Shown here: positions 22,744 to 32,529 of the stretch, in pieces | How the letters are laid out: each line of letters opens with the position of its first letter | Numbering within the stretch: position 1 is the stretch's first letter | Assembly: GCA_020060765.1 (NCBI GenBank) | Contig: JAGUZQ010000043.1 | Location: 1-38,225, forward strand | DNA length: 38,225 nt | Source of the DNA: Planctomycetota bacterium | Lineage (GTDB): Bacteria; Planctomycetota; SZUA-567 | Direction of reading: 5' to 3' | Translations under genes and position numbers: made by a program | The notes under the pieces: generated by a model | Seen by the model: the letters and a program-made list of their open reading frames with translations, nothing else | What the model was told of the DNA's origin: nothing | The model's database searches: none

Positions 22744-25299
22744 ATGCAGGTTCGTTCGTTTTACGTCAAGCCCAACATCCCGGAAAAGCTGTTGCCTCTG
22801 CGAGAAATCGCCTACAACCTCTGGTTCAGTTGGAACTGGGAGGCGGTCGAGTTGTTCATCCGCCTGGGCGGGAATTACTGGAACCAGTCCTACCAGAATC
22901 CCGCGCGCCTGATCGGCATGGTGCCGCAGGAACGCTACGAGCGCCTCGCCACCGACGATTCCTTCGTCGCCTCGGTGGATAGCGTCTACAAGAAATTCAA
23001 AGCCTACATGAGCGACCAGGGCACCTGGTTCAGGAAACGCTTTTCCGACCTGAACGGCACCATCGCCTACTTCTCCATGGAATACGGCTTGGACGAAGGC
23101 CTTCCTGTCTACTCGGGTGGCCTGGGCATGCTGTCAGGCGACCACATGAAGAGCGCCTCCGACCTGAACCTGCCGCTGGTGGGGGTGGGACTGCTGTATC
23201 GGCAGGGCTATTTCCGCCAGTACCTCAACGCCGACGGCTGGCAGCAGGAGGAGTATCCCGAAAACGACTGGTATACCATGCCGGTCACCCGCGTGGAGCA
23301 CGAGGACGGAACCCCGCTGATGATCGAGGTCGAATTCCCCGACGCGCTGATCAAGTCGCAGGTCTGGCGCGTGGACGTGGGTCGCGTGCAGATGTATCTG
23401 CTTGACACCAACATCCCCGAGAACCCGCCGGAGCACCGCGTGGTTACCGCCCAGCTTTACGGCGGCGACCGCGACATGCGCATCCGTCAGGAAGTGCTGA
23501 TGGGAGTGGGCGGCATGCGCGCGCTGAAGGCTCTGGGCATCACCCCGGCGGTCTGCCACATGAACGAGGGGCATAGCGCTTTCCTCGCCATCGAGCGCCT
23601 GCGCATGATCATGGAGGAGAACAAGTGCGACCTCGCCTCCGCGCGGGAGCTGATCTGGGCGTCGAGCGTCTTCACCACCCATACCCCCGTCGTCGCGGGT
23701 AACGAGCGTTTCGACCCCGCGCTGGTGCGCAAGTATATGGAACCGCTGGGCAACTCCATCGGCCTGGGTTGGGATCAGTTCCTGGCTCTGGGACGGGAAA
23801 GACCCGAAGACACCACCGAAGCGTTCTGCATGACGGTACTGGCAATCAAGCTCTCCGCACATTGCAACGCCGTGGCCAAGCTGCACGGAGTCGTCAGCCG
23901 CGACATGTGGAAAAACACTTTCCCGCAACTGCCGGTGGACGAGGTGCCTATCGGCCACGTCACTAACGGCGTCCATATCCGCGGCTGGCTGTCCCACGAC
24001 CTGGCCGACCTGTACGAACGCTACATCGGCCCCCGCTTCGAGACCGATCCCATGGACTTCAACCTGTTCGACCGGATCGAGGGCATCCCCGACATCGAGG
24101 TCTGGCGGACGCACGAGCGGCGGCGCGAGCGGCTGGTCAACTTCACCCGCGACCGCCTGCGCAGCCGCATGACCCGGCGCGGGGCGGGAGCCTCGGAAAT
24201 CCGTTCCGCCGACGAGGTGCTTGACCCGCGCGCGTTCACCATCGGTTTCGCGCGGCGCTTCGCCACCTACAAGCGCTCGACCCTGCTGTTCCGCGACCCG
24301 GAACGGCTGGCGCGGCTGCTGAATAACGAAAAGTATCCCATGCAGCTAATCTTCGCGGGAAAGGCGCACCCGCACGACAACCCCGGCAAGGAGTTGATCA
24401 AGCACATCGTGCATATGAGCCGCGACCCGCGTTTCCGCAACAAGATCGTGTTCCTGGAGGACTACGACGCGGCGGTGGCGCGCTACCTTACGCAAGGCTG
24501 CGATATCTGGCTGAACACCCCCAAGCGCCCGCTGGAAGCCAGTGGCACCTCCGGCATGAAAGCCGCCTGTAACGGCGTCCTGAACTGCTCCATCCTCGAC
24601 GGCTGGTGGGACGAAGGCTATTCCCCGGAAGTCGGCTTCGCCATCGGCTCGGGGGAGGAATACGACGACGATAACCTGCAGAACCATGTCGAGAGCACCG
24701 CGCTGTACGACCTGCTGGAGCGGGAGATCGCGCCGTCCTTCTACGACCGCGGCCGCGACGGCCTGCCGCGCGAATGGATCCGCAAGATGAAGGCGTCGAT
24801 GAAAATTCTCGGCCGCTTCTTCAACACCTCGCGCATGGTGGCGGAATATACCGACAAGTATTACGCCGAAGCCATGCGCAAGAACGCGCATCTCGGCGCC
24901 AATGGCCTGAGCGGAGCGAAAGCGCTGTCCGACTGGCGCGCGCGGGTGCAGGCCAAGTGGCACGAAATCACGATCGAAGCAGTCGACCCCTCCAGCGTCC
25001 GCGACATTTCCACCGTGGTGGGAACCTGCCTGAACGTCAAGGCGCGGGTGCGGTTGGGTTCGCTCACCCCCGACGACGTGCAGGTGGAGCTGTTCCACGG
25101 TTCGCTGTCCAGCAAGGGCGAAATCGTCAGCGGCGAACGCACCACGATGACGCCAAATGGAAACGGCGACGGGGTGACGACGTTCCAGGGCTGCATCCCC
25201 TGCAAGATGTCTGGACGCTACGGCTACGCGGTGCGCATCCTGCCCAAGCACGCCGACCTGGTGCATCCCTACGACGGCAAGTGCCTGCTATGGGGATAG
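22744..25299 (+). CDS. glgP: Alpha-glucan (glycogen) phosphorylase
   Basis: This 851-residue GT35 enzyme releases glucose-1-phosphate from glycogen or maltodextrin by phosphorolysis. The N-terminal DUF3417 region (LREIAYNLWFSWNWEAVELF) and overall pattern place it in the long bacterial/archaeal-type branch rather than the E. coli MalP/GlgP branch. The pyridoxal-phosphate lysine is K606 in EASGTSGMKAACNG, and the following ILDGWWDEGY is also typical. A C-terminal beta domain of about 100 residues follows the catalytic part. The ATG has AAAGGA 7 bases upstream. No other glycogen gene is nearby. A strong terminator follows. Confidence 0.95.
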   Translation: MQVRSFYVKPNIPEKLLPLREIAYNLWFSWNWEAVELFIRLGGNYWNQSYQNPARLIGMVPQERYERLATDDSFVASVDSVYKKFKAYMSDQGTWFRKRFSDLNGTIAYFSMEYGLDEGLPVYSGGLGMLSGDHMKSASDLNLPLVGVGLLYRQGYFRQYLNADGWQQEEYPENDWYTMPVTRVEHEDGTPLMIEVEFPDALIKSQVWRVDVGRVQMYLLDTNIPENPPEHRVVTAQLYGGDRDMRIRQEVLMGVGGMRALKALGITPAVCHMNEGHSAFLAIERLRMIMEENKCDLASARELIWASSVFTTHTPVVAGNERFDPALVRKYMEPLGNSIGLGWDQFLALGRERPEDTTEAFCMTVLAIKLSAHCNAVAKLHGVVSRDMWKNTFPQLPVDEVPIGHVTNGVHIRGWLSHDLADLYERYIGPRFETDPMDFNLFDRIEGIPDIEVWRTHERRRERLVNFTRDRLRSRMTRRGAGASEIRSADEVLDPRAFTIGFARRFATYKRSTLLFRDPERLARLLNNEKYPMQLIFAGKAHPHDNPGKELIKHIVHMSRDPRFRNKIVFLEDYDAAVARYLTQGCDIWLNTPKRPLEASGTSGMKAACNGVLNCSILDGWWDEGYSPEVGFAIGSGEEYDDDNLQNHVESTALYDLLEREIAPSFYDRGRDGLPREWIRKMKASMKILGRFFNTSRMVAEYTDKYYAEAMRKNAHLGANGLSGAKALSDWRARVQAKWHEITIEAVDPSSVRDISTVVGTCLNVKARVRLGSLTPDDVQVELFHGSLSSKGEIVSGERTTMTPNGNGDGVTTFQGCIPCKMSGRYGYAVRILPKHADLVHPYDGKCLLWG

Positions 25300-25319
25300 T
25301 TTTCTGTCGATGAAATCCG

Positions 25320-25354
25320 ACGTCGCGGCGGATTTTTCCGCCGCGACGTTTTTT
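25320..25354 (+). terminator. Intrinsic terminator after glgP
   Basis: A perfect 13-bp stem (ACGTCGCGGCGGA and its complement) with a TTTT loop is followed by a run of six T residues. It lies 20 bases after the glgP stop codon. Confidence 0.93.
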
Positions 25355-25372
25355 GTGCGACGAAGATACATA

Positions 25373-25501
25373 TTCCCCCTCTCCCTGGGGAGAGGGTCGG
25401 GGTGAGGGGTTACCGCCAACCAACCTGTTTCGCGAATTGAAAATCGGCGCTATCTGGTGACCTCCTCACCCTAACCCTCTCCTCCTCATGAGGAGAGGGG
25501 A
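25373..25501 (+). repeat. Paired CT/GA-rich palindromic repeat
   Basis: The left arm (25373-25410) contains CCCTCTCCCTGGGGAGAGGG and GGGGTGAGGGG. The right arm (25463-25501) contains CCTCACCCTAACCCTCTCC and GAGGAGAGGGG. They are inverted copies about 50 bases apart. This is a REP-type dispersed repeat of a kind common in GC-rich bacterial genomes. It fills most of the glgP to activation-domain gap. Confidence 0.7.
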
Positions 25502-25557
25502 TTTGAACTTCTGGTCGGCGAAGAATTCACTTTACGCCACCGTAAACAAGGCAGCCA

Positions 25558-26181
25558 GTGAACAACCGAAAACTCTTCCCCTCGATCCCGCTGAAACTGC
25601 CGCGCGCACGGGTATTGTCGCGTCTGGGTTACAACCGGCATCTGACCGAGTTGGACGCGCGGCAACTGGCGACAGTGGAGGACGCGCTGGCGGCAGGATT
25701 CGAACTGTGTCGACCCCAAGGCGTCATGACGCGCGTCAATTTTAAGGCGGAAGGTGATGTCCTGATCCTGGGAGATGGCGAAAAAATCGAAAGCGCGGCG
25801 CTGGCGAAAATGCTGGCCGGTTGCGGGGAAATGCTGCTGGTGGCGGCGACGGTGGGCGGAGAGATCGTCGAAGCCGCGTCTGAGGCGATTGCGCGGGGCG
25901 ACGGCGCGCGCGGGGCGATTTTCGACGCGGTGGGGTCGGAAACCGCCGATGCCTGCCTGGACTGGCTGCAGGATTACGCGGGGGGAAATCTTTCGCGCGA
26001 GGGACTGGCTCTGACGAAGCACCGGTTTTCTCCGGGATACGGCGACTTGCAACTGTCGGTGCAATCGTTATTATATAAGCTTTTGCATTTCGACGAACTG
26101 GGGGTAAGCATCAACGACCGTCACGTGCTGATTCCGGAAAAGTCGGTAATCGGCATCGTGGGGATTGCGAAGGGAACGTGA
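25558..26181 (+). CDS. Stand-alone MetH activation-domain-like protein
   Basis: This 207-residue protein resembles the C-terminal AdoMet-binding activation domain of cobalamin-dependent methionine synthase. The hallmark RFSPGYGDLQLSVQ occurs near residue 157, and GSETADACLDWL precedes it. That domain reductively methylates cob(II)alamin back to methylcobalamin. The metH gene downstream lacks this domain, so the two proteins probably act together, as in other bacteria with split enzymes. The start is GTG at 25558; its ribosome binding site is weak. The 392-base gap to metH contains nested repeats, not genes. Confidence 0.88.
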   Translation: MNNRKLFPSIPLKLPRARVLSRLGYNRHLTELDARQLATVEDALAAGFELCRPQGVMTRVNFKAEGDVLILGDGEKIESAALAKMLAGCGEMLLVAATVGGEIVEAASEAIARGDGARGAIFDAVGSETADACLDWLQDYAGGNLSREGLALTKHRFSPGYGDLQLSVQSLLYKLLHFDELGVSINDRHVLIPEKSVIGIVGIAKGT

Positions 26182-26246
26182 GGGACTAAAAGGCTCTAAG
26201 GGACTAGGGGACTAAGTTTTCTAAAAGGGAGTTGTTGAGGATAGTG

Positions 26247-26510
26247 AATATTCTCCCCCTTCCAGGGGGCGTTAGAGGGGGGTGAAAGGCAATACGGTTT
26301 AATTAAGGAAAAAACTTGTACCGTCATTCCCGCGAAGGCGGAAATCCAGGAGGTGTTGCGTACGGTTTCCCCACTGGATTCCCGCCTTCGCGGGAATGAC
26401 GACCGTACGTTTTTTTCTGAATGCAGAAAGATTTTTCCTTAACAAAACCGCATTTGGGGTAAAGGCTCTCACCCCTCCCAACCTCCCCTGAAAGGGGCGG
26501 AATAATTTCA
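26247..26510 (+). repeat. CT-rich palindromic repeat interrupted by MITE-like element
   Basis: The left part (about 26247-26290: ATTCTCCCCCTTCCAG, GTTAGAGGGG) and right part (about 26461-26510: CACCCCTCCCAACCTCCCC, ending GGGGCGGAATAATTT) match the two halves of the repeat at 11770-11858 in order. The 164-bp element at 26291-26454 separates them, so it inserted into an existing repeat. Confidence 0.7.
26291..26454 (+). mobile_element. 164-bp MITE-like element, copy 2
   Basis: Terminal inverted repeats begin AATACGGTTTAATTAAGG on the left; the complement of the right end begins AATGCGGTTTTGTTAAGG. The interior carries the same inverted ATTCCCGCGAAGGCGG / CCGCCTTCGCGGGAAT pair and GGAGGTGTTGCG spacer as the 3587-3750 copy, with the same total length. 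Flanking GGGGTGAAAGGC and GGGGTAAAGGC suggest a target-site duplication. There is no coding capacity. Confidence 0.82.
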
Positions 26511-26573
26511 GTCGCTAACTGCCGGACGCAAAACTTAGTCCCTTAGTCCCTCAAAACACAGGAACCATTGCTC

Positions 26574-29003
26574 ATGCACAGACAGGAATTCACCGAACGT
26601 TGCCGCGCGGGATTGCTGCTTCTCGACGGCGCCACCGGCACGGAACTGATCAAGCGCGGGATGCCCCGGGGCGTTTGCCCGGAAAAATGGGTGCTGGAAA
26701 ATCCGCATGCCATCCGCGACGTGCAGCAGGCCTGCCGCACTGCTGGCAGCGATATCGTCTACGCCTGCACCTTCGGCGCGAACCGGATGAAGCTGGCCGA
26801 GTTCGGCCTCGCCGACAGTTGTCATGAAATGAACCGGGAACTGGCGCGGATCAGCAAGGACGCAGTCGGCACGGGTCTGGTCTTCGGCGACATCGCCCCC
26901 ACCGGCAGCATGGTCGAGCCGTTCGGCGAACTGGCGTTTGAAGAAGCGGTCGACGTTTATCGCCAGCAGATGGCGGCGCTGATCGAAGGCGGCGTCGACG
27001 GGTTCGTGATTGAAACCATGATGGACATCCAGGAAGCCCGCGCCGCGCTGATTGCCGCGCGCGAATTGTGCGACCTGCCGGTAATGGTCAGCATGACTTA
27101 CGGAGAGGACGGGCGCACCCTCACCGGCACCGATCCGCTGTCGGCGCTTATTACTTTGCAGGCGCTGGGCGCGGACGCGGTGGGCTGCAATTGCTCGACC
27201 GGCCCGGCGAACATGCTCGAATTTGTCAAGCTCATGAAACCTTACGCCAAGGTACCGCTGCTGGCGAAGCCCAACGCGGGGCAGCCGAAACTGGTGAACG
27301 GTGAAACCGTTTTTGACATGGACGCGGAGGAGTTTGCCTCTTTCCTGCCGAAATTTATCGCAGCGGGAGTAAACCTGTTCGGCGGCTGCTGCGGCACGAC
27401 GCCGGAATATATCGCGGCGGTGAAACAGGCGGCGGGCGGTCTGCAAATCCAGCCACCGCTGAAAAAGGCGATCAGCGCCGTCAGTTCTGCGCGCGCGGTG
27501 TCGTTCATGGGAGAAGCTTTTCCCGTCGCGGTGGTGGGCGAGAGGATCAATCCCACCGGCAAAAAGAAACTGAAAGAGGACTTGCGCGAAGGGAAATTCT
27601 CTCTCGTGCGGCAGTTCGCGACCGAGCAGACTTCCGCCGGCGCGGCGCTGCTGGACGTGAACATGGGCATGAGCGGCATCGACGAAAAAGCGATGATGTT
27701 GCAGGCGGTTTCGCTTTTGAGCCGCGTCAGCGACACGCCGCTGTGCCTCGACTCGTCGAATCCGGAAGTGATGGAAGCGGCCTTGCGGCTGTATCCGGGA
27801 CGGGCGCTGGTGAACTCGATTTCGGCGGAAAAGGCGCGGCTGGAAAAAATGCTGCCGGTGGCGGCGAAATACGGCGCGATGATAATACTGCTGCCACTCA
27901 CCGACGATGAGATTCCGCCAACCGCCGCAGGCCGGGCGAAAGTCGTAGAGCAGCTTTTCGCCGAGGCGCAAAAGTACGGCTATGAAAAGGAAGACGTGGC
28001 GGTCGACGGACTGGTGATGGCGGTCAGCGCCGACCAGTCGGCGGCGAGTGAAACCATCAAAACGGTCGAATGGGCGTCCAAGGAATTCGGGGTCAATACG
28101 ATTATCGGCGCATCCAATGTCAGTTTCGGCCTGCCCGCACGCAACTGGATCAACGCCGCGTTTTTCGCCATGGCTATCGGGCGCGGACTCAGCATGGTCA
28201 TTATCAACCCGATGGAAGAACTGATCATGTCGCTGAAACTCGCGGGCGACGCGCTGACTGGCCGAGACAAAAACATGCTGGCCTACCTCGCCCGTTTCGC
28301 CGACGCGCCCAAGGAAGCGGCTACCGCCAAAGCGACCTCCGCCGACCCGAAGCAGGCGGTGCATGACTGCGTCGTGCGGGGAGAGGAAGATAACATCACG
28401 GGCGCGGTCAAGGCGGCGCTGGCGGCGGGGGCGAAGCCATCGGAACTGGTCGACAACTTTTTGATTCCCGCCATCAACAAGGTCGGCGAATTGTTCGACC
28501 GGAAAAAATATTTCCTGCCGCAACTGATGATGAGCGCCGACACCATGCGCAAGGCGTTCGCGGTACTGGAGCCGCTGCTGAAAAGGGACGGCACGCAGAA
28601 GGCGGCGGAGAAAATCGTCATCGCCACCGTCAAGGGCGACATCCACGACATCGGCAAGAACCTGGTCGCGCTGATGCTGCGCAATTACGGGTTCGACGTG
28701 ATCGACCTGGGCAAGGACGTGCCTGCGGAAAAAATCCTCGACGCCGCCGAGGCGGAAGGCGCGAAAATCGTCGGCCTTTCGGCGCTGATGACGACGACGA
28801 TGATCGAGATGAAGACCGTGATCGATCTGGCGAAAGCGCGGGGACTTAGCCTGAAATTCATGATCGGCGGCGCGGTGGTGGACGAGAATTACTCCCGCGA
28901 AATCGGCGCAAACGGCTACGGCGCAGATGCGCTGGCCTCGGTGCGTCTGGCGCAGGAGTGGCTGCGCCACCCGCATATTACGCAAGCGTCTGCGAAAACC
29001 TAA
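26574..29003 (+). CDS. metH: Cobalamin-dependent methionine synthase lacking the activation domain
   Basis: This 809-residue enzyme transfers a methyl group from methyl-tetrahydrofolate through cobalamin to homocysteine. The homocysteine/zinc domain (about 1-290) has GCNCSTGP and FGGCCGTTPE for the three zinc cysteines. The pterin-binding domain (about 310-570) has GERINPTGKKKL and LDVNMG. The cobalamin cap and Rossmann domain (about 590-805) carry the cobalt ligand H691 in GDIHDIGKN. The usual C-terminal activation domain of about 300 residues is absent; a separate gene for it lies upstream at 25558-26181. The ATG at 26574 has AGGAA 9 bases upstream. A long opposite-strand open frame here is a composition effect. 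Confidence 0.96.
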   Translation: MHRQEFTERCRAGLLLLDGATGTELIKRGMPRGVCPEKWVLENPHAIRDVQQACRTAGSDIVYACTFGANRMKLAEFGLADSCHEMNRELARISKDAVGTGLVFGDIAPTGSMVEPFGELAFEEAVDVYRQQMAALIEGGVDGFVIETMMDIQEARAALIAARELCDLPVMVSMTYGEDGRTLTGTDPLSALITLQALGADAVGCNCSTGPANMLEFVKLMKPYAKVPLLAKPNAGQPKLVNGETVFDMDAEEFASFLPKFIAAGVNLFGGCCGTTPEYIAAVKQAAGGLQIQPPLKKAISAVSSARAVSFMGEAFPVAVVGERINPTGKKKLKEDLREGKFSLVRQFATEQTSAGAALLDVNMGMSGIDEKAMMLQAVSLLSRVSDTPLCLDSSNPEVMEAALRLYPGRALVNSISAEKARLEKMLPVAAKYGAMIILLPLTDDEIPPTAAGRAKVVEQLFAEAQKYGYEKEDVAVDGLVMAVSADQSAASETIKTVEWASKEFGVNTIIGASNVSFGLPARNWINAAFFAMAIGRGLSMVIINPMEELIMSLKLAGDALTGRDKNMLAYLARFADAPKEAATAKATSADPKQAVHDCVVRGEEDNITGAVKAALAAGAKPSELVDNFLIPAINKVGELFDRKKYFLPQLMMSADTMRKAFAVLEPLLKRDGTQKAAEKIVIATVKGDIHDIGKNLVALMLRNYGFDVIDLGKDVPAEKILDAAEAEGAKIVGLSALMTTTMIEMKTVIDLAKARGLSLKFMIGGAVVDENYSREIGANGYGADALASVRLAQEWLRHPHITQASAKT

Positions 29004-29008
29004 TGCTT

Positions 29009-29044
29009 CCGCGCTCCCTTCGTTCGCGGGAGAAGGGAGCGCGG
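29009..29044 (+). terminator. Hairpin after metH, possible terminator or repeat arm
   Basis: A 13-bp stem (CCGCGCTCCCTTC / GAAGGGAGCGCGG) with a 10-base loop begins 6 bases after the metH stop. It has no T run, so termination is uncertain. Its left arm is also the exact complement of 29146-29165, which makes a repeat-element origin likely. Confidence 0.45.
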
Positions 29045-29064
29045 GATTGTGATAGGTTAAGGAT

Positions 29065-29124
29065 GTGCTTGCAAAGTATGCGTGTGCGGTACGCATCTGG
29101 ATTCCCGCCTGCGCGGGAATGACG
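29065..29124 (+). repeat. 60-bp double-hairpin repeat, copy 2
   Basis: This matches 1831-1890 at about 55 of 60 bases; all five differences are transitions. It carries the TGCGT/ACGCA hairpin and the ATTCCCGCC-TGC-GCGGGAAT palindrome. It is bracketed by a 20-bp exact inverted repeat (29010-29029 and 29146-29165). Confidence 0.75.
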
Positions 29125-29194
29125 AACGTGTGGGTAAAGATAAAACCGCGAACGAAGGGAGCGCGAAGGTTTTGCGATTTCTGAAACGCGGCAG

Positions 29195-29241
29195 CGAAAA
29201 ATGCAAGTGCCGCAGGCACCCCGCCTTCGCGGGAATGACGG
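29195..29241 (+). repeat. Short double-hairpin repeat, degraded copy
   Basis: A GTGCC-GCA-GGCAC hairpin is followed by CCCCGCCTTCGCGGGAATGACG. The architecture is the same as the 60-bp repeats, but the sequence is shorter and diverged. Together with 29009-29165 it fills most of the metH-argG gap; no gene is seen there. Confidence 0.55.
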
Positions 29242-29323
29242 TTTCGCTGATTTGATCTTCAAATCAAGACTTTGAGTTTTCTGCGACTGCCCCGGCGTCA
29301 TTCCAGCGGGTGAATTTCCCGGC

Positions 29324-29351
29324 TTGCGTTTTTCCGGATTTATGCGATAAT
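29324..29351 (+). promoter_or_regulatory. Probable promoter of argG
   Basis: TTGCGT (29324-29329) and GATAAT (29346-29351) are 16 bases apart, 76 bases before argG. A small GCGGC-ATC-GCCGC hairpin lies in the leader. Confidence 0.5.
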
Positions 29352-29427
29352 AGTTGACGCATCGGTTTTATGGTTCGTGAAATTTTGCGGCATCGCCGCG
29401 TGACTGTCTTTTCGCGAGGAAATCAAC

Positions 29428-30636
<1,209 letters not shown>

Positions 30637-30644
30637 TCCAACGA

Positions 30645-30690
30645 AATCCTGATTCTTTCGCCAAAGCGAGAGAATCAGGATTATATTGTT
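30645..30690 (+). terminator. Hairpin terminator after argG
   Basis: A 17-bp stem (AATCCTGATTCTTTCGC and its complement, with one G-U pair) and CAAA loop lies 8 bases after argG. The tail ATATTGTT is only moderately T-rich. Confidence 0.75.
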
Positions 30691-30734
30691 AGCATTTCGT
30701 TAGGAAGGTCGCGCAACGCGTCCGGAGCAGTCAC

Positions 30735-31490
30735 ATGATTAAAACCAAGCGCGATTTTCACATGCACGCCACCGCCTACCGCGAAGGCAACTCAAAACCC
30801 GACCACACCGTCAGGGCGTTGATCGACGCTTGCGTTTCCTTGGGGCTGGACGTGATCGGGGTAGGTGAACACCTCAACCGTTCGGCCAAGCATCCTCTAC
30901 ACTGTTACCAGTGGCTGGCGGAGGAATACCGCACGCTGACACCGCCGATAAAATGTTTTCTCGGCGCGGAAATCGACATCCTTGACCGTGACGGCAACGT
31001 AACCTGCTCGCCGGAAACTAAAAAGGAACTTGGCATCGACTACCTGCTGGGTTCGGTGCATGTAGGCACGGCCGATTTTTCCGATATCGGGCAATATATC
31101 AAGGAAGAACTGGCGCGGCACTTGGGCATGATGAAAAACTGCCCGCACGTTTCCGTCGTGGCCCACCCCTGGATACAGGGCATTCGCTGGGAACGGGCGG
31201 GGCTGGTTCCGCGCTGGTCTTTCGAACTCATACCCGCTGATTTCCAGGACAGCCTGATCGATACAGCGAAAAAGCACGGCAAGGCGATCGAGGTCAATTT
31301 CGGCAAAAACGAAACCGTGGACGACGATTGCTATACAGGTTTCATCCGCAAAATTGTCGCGGCTGGAGTGTTGTTGTCCATAGGTTCTGACGCGCATGAG
31401 ATGGGCGGGCTTAGTCGCTCACTTTACATCACGGAGTTTTTAAATGGATTGGGCATCGAAGACCGCCACCTTTGGCGACCGGATGAATAA
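30735..31490 (+). CDS. PHP-family phosphoesterase
   Basis: This 251-residue protein has the polymerase-and-histidinol-phosphatase (PHP) metal-binding motifs: H9 and H11 in DFHMHA, GVGEHL, GAEIDIL, GSVH, VVAHP and IGSDAH. Such enzymes hydrolyse phosphomonoesters, including histidinol phosphate; the true substrate here is unknown. No histidine-biosynthesis gene is nearby, which argues against a dedicated HisK. A GGAG site precedes the ATG. Its 3' end overlaps a metallophosphoesterase gene, beginning a three-gene unit of different phosphoesterases. Confidence 0.88.
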   Translation: MIKTKRDFHMHATAYREGNSKPDHTVRALIDACVSLGLDVIGVGEHLNRSAKHPLHCYQWLAEEYRTLTPPIKCFLGAEIDILDRDGNVTCSPETKKELGIDYLLGSVHVGTADFSDIGQYIKEELARHLGMMKNCPHVSVVAHPWIQGIRWERAGLVPRWSFELIPADFQDSLIDTAKKHGKAIEVNFGKNETVDDDCYTGFIRKIVAAGVLLSIGSDAHEMGGLSRSLYITEFLNGLGIEDRHLWRPDE

Positions 31491-32529
31491 CGGACGCGTT
31501 ATCGTATCTCCGCGCTGGACCAAACCGGAGTTATGCGCAGCTGGAACCAGGGCGGAAATTATCCTTTCCGCCCACTGTTCTACGCCGGCAAGCGTTTTTC
31601 TGAAAAGCGACGCGGAACGTTACGAGTTGGCGGTGGCTGGCGGGGTTGCGGCTCTGGTTCCCGGTTTTCAGCGGCTGGTAGTGCCTATTCCCTCAACCGT
31701 CGCGGCGGGACTTTATGATTTGCAGATTCAAGACGAAAAAGGCGAGGTCGCCTTCGAACCGCATAGCGTATGGGTGGCGAAACCGGCGCGGGCCGGTTTT
31801 GTCTGCGCGCATGTTTCCGATCTGCACATCAGCCGCTCCAGCAAGAAAAATCCCGGCGACCAGTCCAAGCAGGTTGAAGCCTTGATAGACTTTATCGCGG
31901 GAGAGGTAAAGCCTGATTTCATTCTCAACACCGGCGACCTCGTGACCCGTTACGGGCTGGGCGGCAAGCCGCTGCCGCGGGAAAACGTCGCCGACCAGAT
32001 GCACCGCGCGCGAGAGATAATTCTCCGCCACCGCATCCCCCACTTCCTCTCGCCCGGCAACCACGACGTGGCGTTTCCGTACATAAAAGAGGATTGGCTG
32101 CGGTTGATGGGCGGCTCGTGGGAAGAGGGAGGAGATAATTATTCCTTTGATTACGGCGGAATCCGTTTTATCAACCTCGACCGCTCGGTTGAATACGATA
32201 CTAACCACGAGATGATAAACAGCCGCTTCCATCCTTTCCAACACGGCTGGCTGCGCACGGAACTGGAAAGCATCCCCGCCGGGGATAAAGCGGTTATTTT
32301 CTGCCACTACGATTACAGCCGGGAATTACAACTGTATCTCAGCCAGTATCCGGTATTGAAAGTATTGTATGGCCACAGCAACACTCCCTGTCTGTCTCCG
32401 GAGTTTTCCACTCTGGACGGAGGTCTTCGCACGCCTAACAATTACCAGGTGGTGACCTATAGCGCGGCGGAAGGCTTGCGTGTCATCAGCAAGATAGCGC
32501 CATTGGAAATAATTAGGGACGAAACATGA
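31483..32529 (+). CDS. Calcineurin-like metallophosphoesterase
   Basis: This 348-residue protein has an N-terminal beta domain of about 95 residues that I do not recognise. The catalytic metallophosphoesterase domain follows with all motifs: VSDLHIS, LNTGDLVT, SPGNHDVA, IFCHYD and LYGHSNTP. There is no signal peptide, so it is probably cytoplasmic. The ATG at 31483 overlaps the PHP gene by 8 bases. An alternative ATG at 31444 has a better GGAG site but a 47-base overlap and would add 13 residues. The gene overlaps the next gene as ATGA. Substrate unknown. Confidence 0.87.
   Translation: MNNGRVIVSPRWTKPELCAAGTRAEIILSAHCSTPASVFLKSDAERYELAVAGGVAALVPGFQRLVVPIPSTVAAGLYDLQIQDEKGEVAFEPHSVWVAKPARAGFVCAHVSDLHISRSSKKNPGDQSKQVEALIDFIAGEVKPDFILNTGDLVTRYGLGGKPLPRENVADQMHRAREIILRHRIPHFLSPGNHDVAFPYIKEDWLRLMGGSWEEGGDNYSFDYGGIRFINLDRSVEYDTNHEMINSRFHPFQHGWLRTELESIPAGDKAVIFCHYDYSRELQLYLSQYPVLKVLYGHSNTPCLSPEFSTLDGGLRTPNNYQVVTYSAAEGLRVISKIAPLEIIRDET

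Noticed and set aside
23134..24114. 326-residue and other minus-strand frames opposite glgP
   Set aside because: They are shadows of the phosphorylase coding sequence and have compositional bias only.
25373..26510. CRISPR array
   Set aside because: The repeats are inverted or composite and irregularly spaced, with no regular direct repeats and spacers and no cas genes nearby.
26535..29219. 894-residue open frame on the minus strand opposite metH
   Set aside because: It is the antisense of metH, rich in Arg, His and Gln with no domain pattern, and arises from GC-rich third positions. The plus-strand frame has full MetH motifs.
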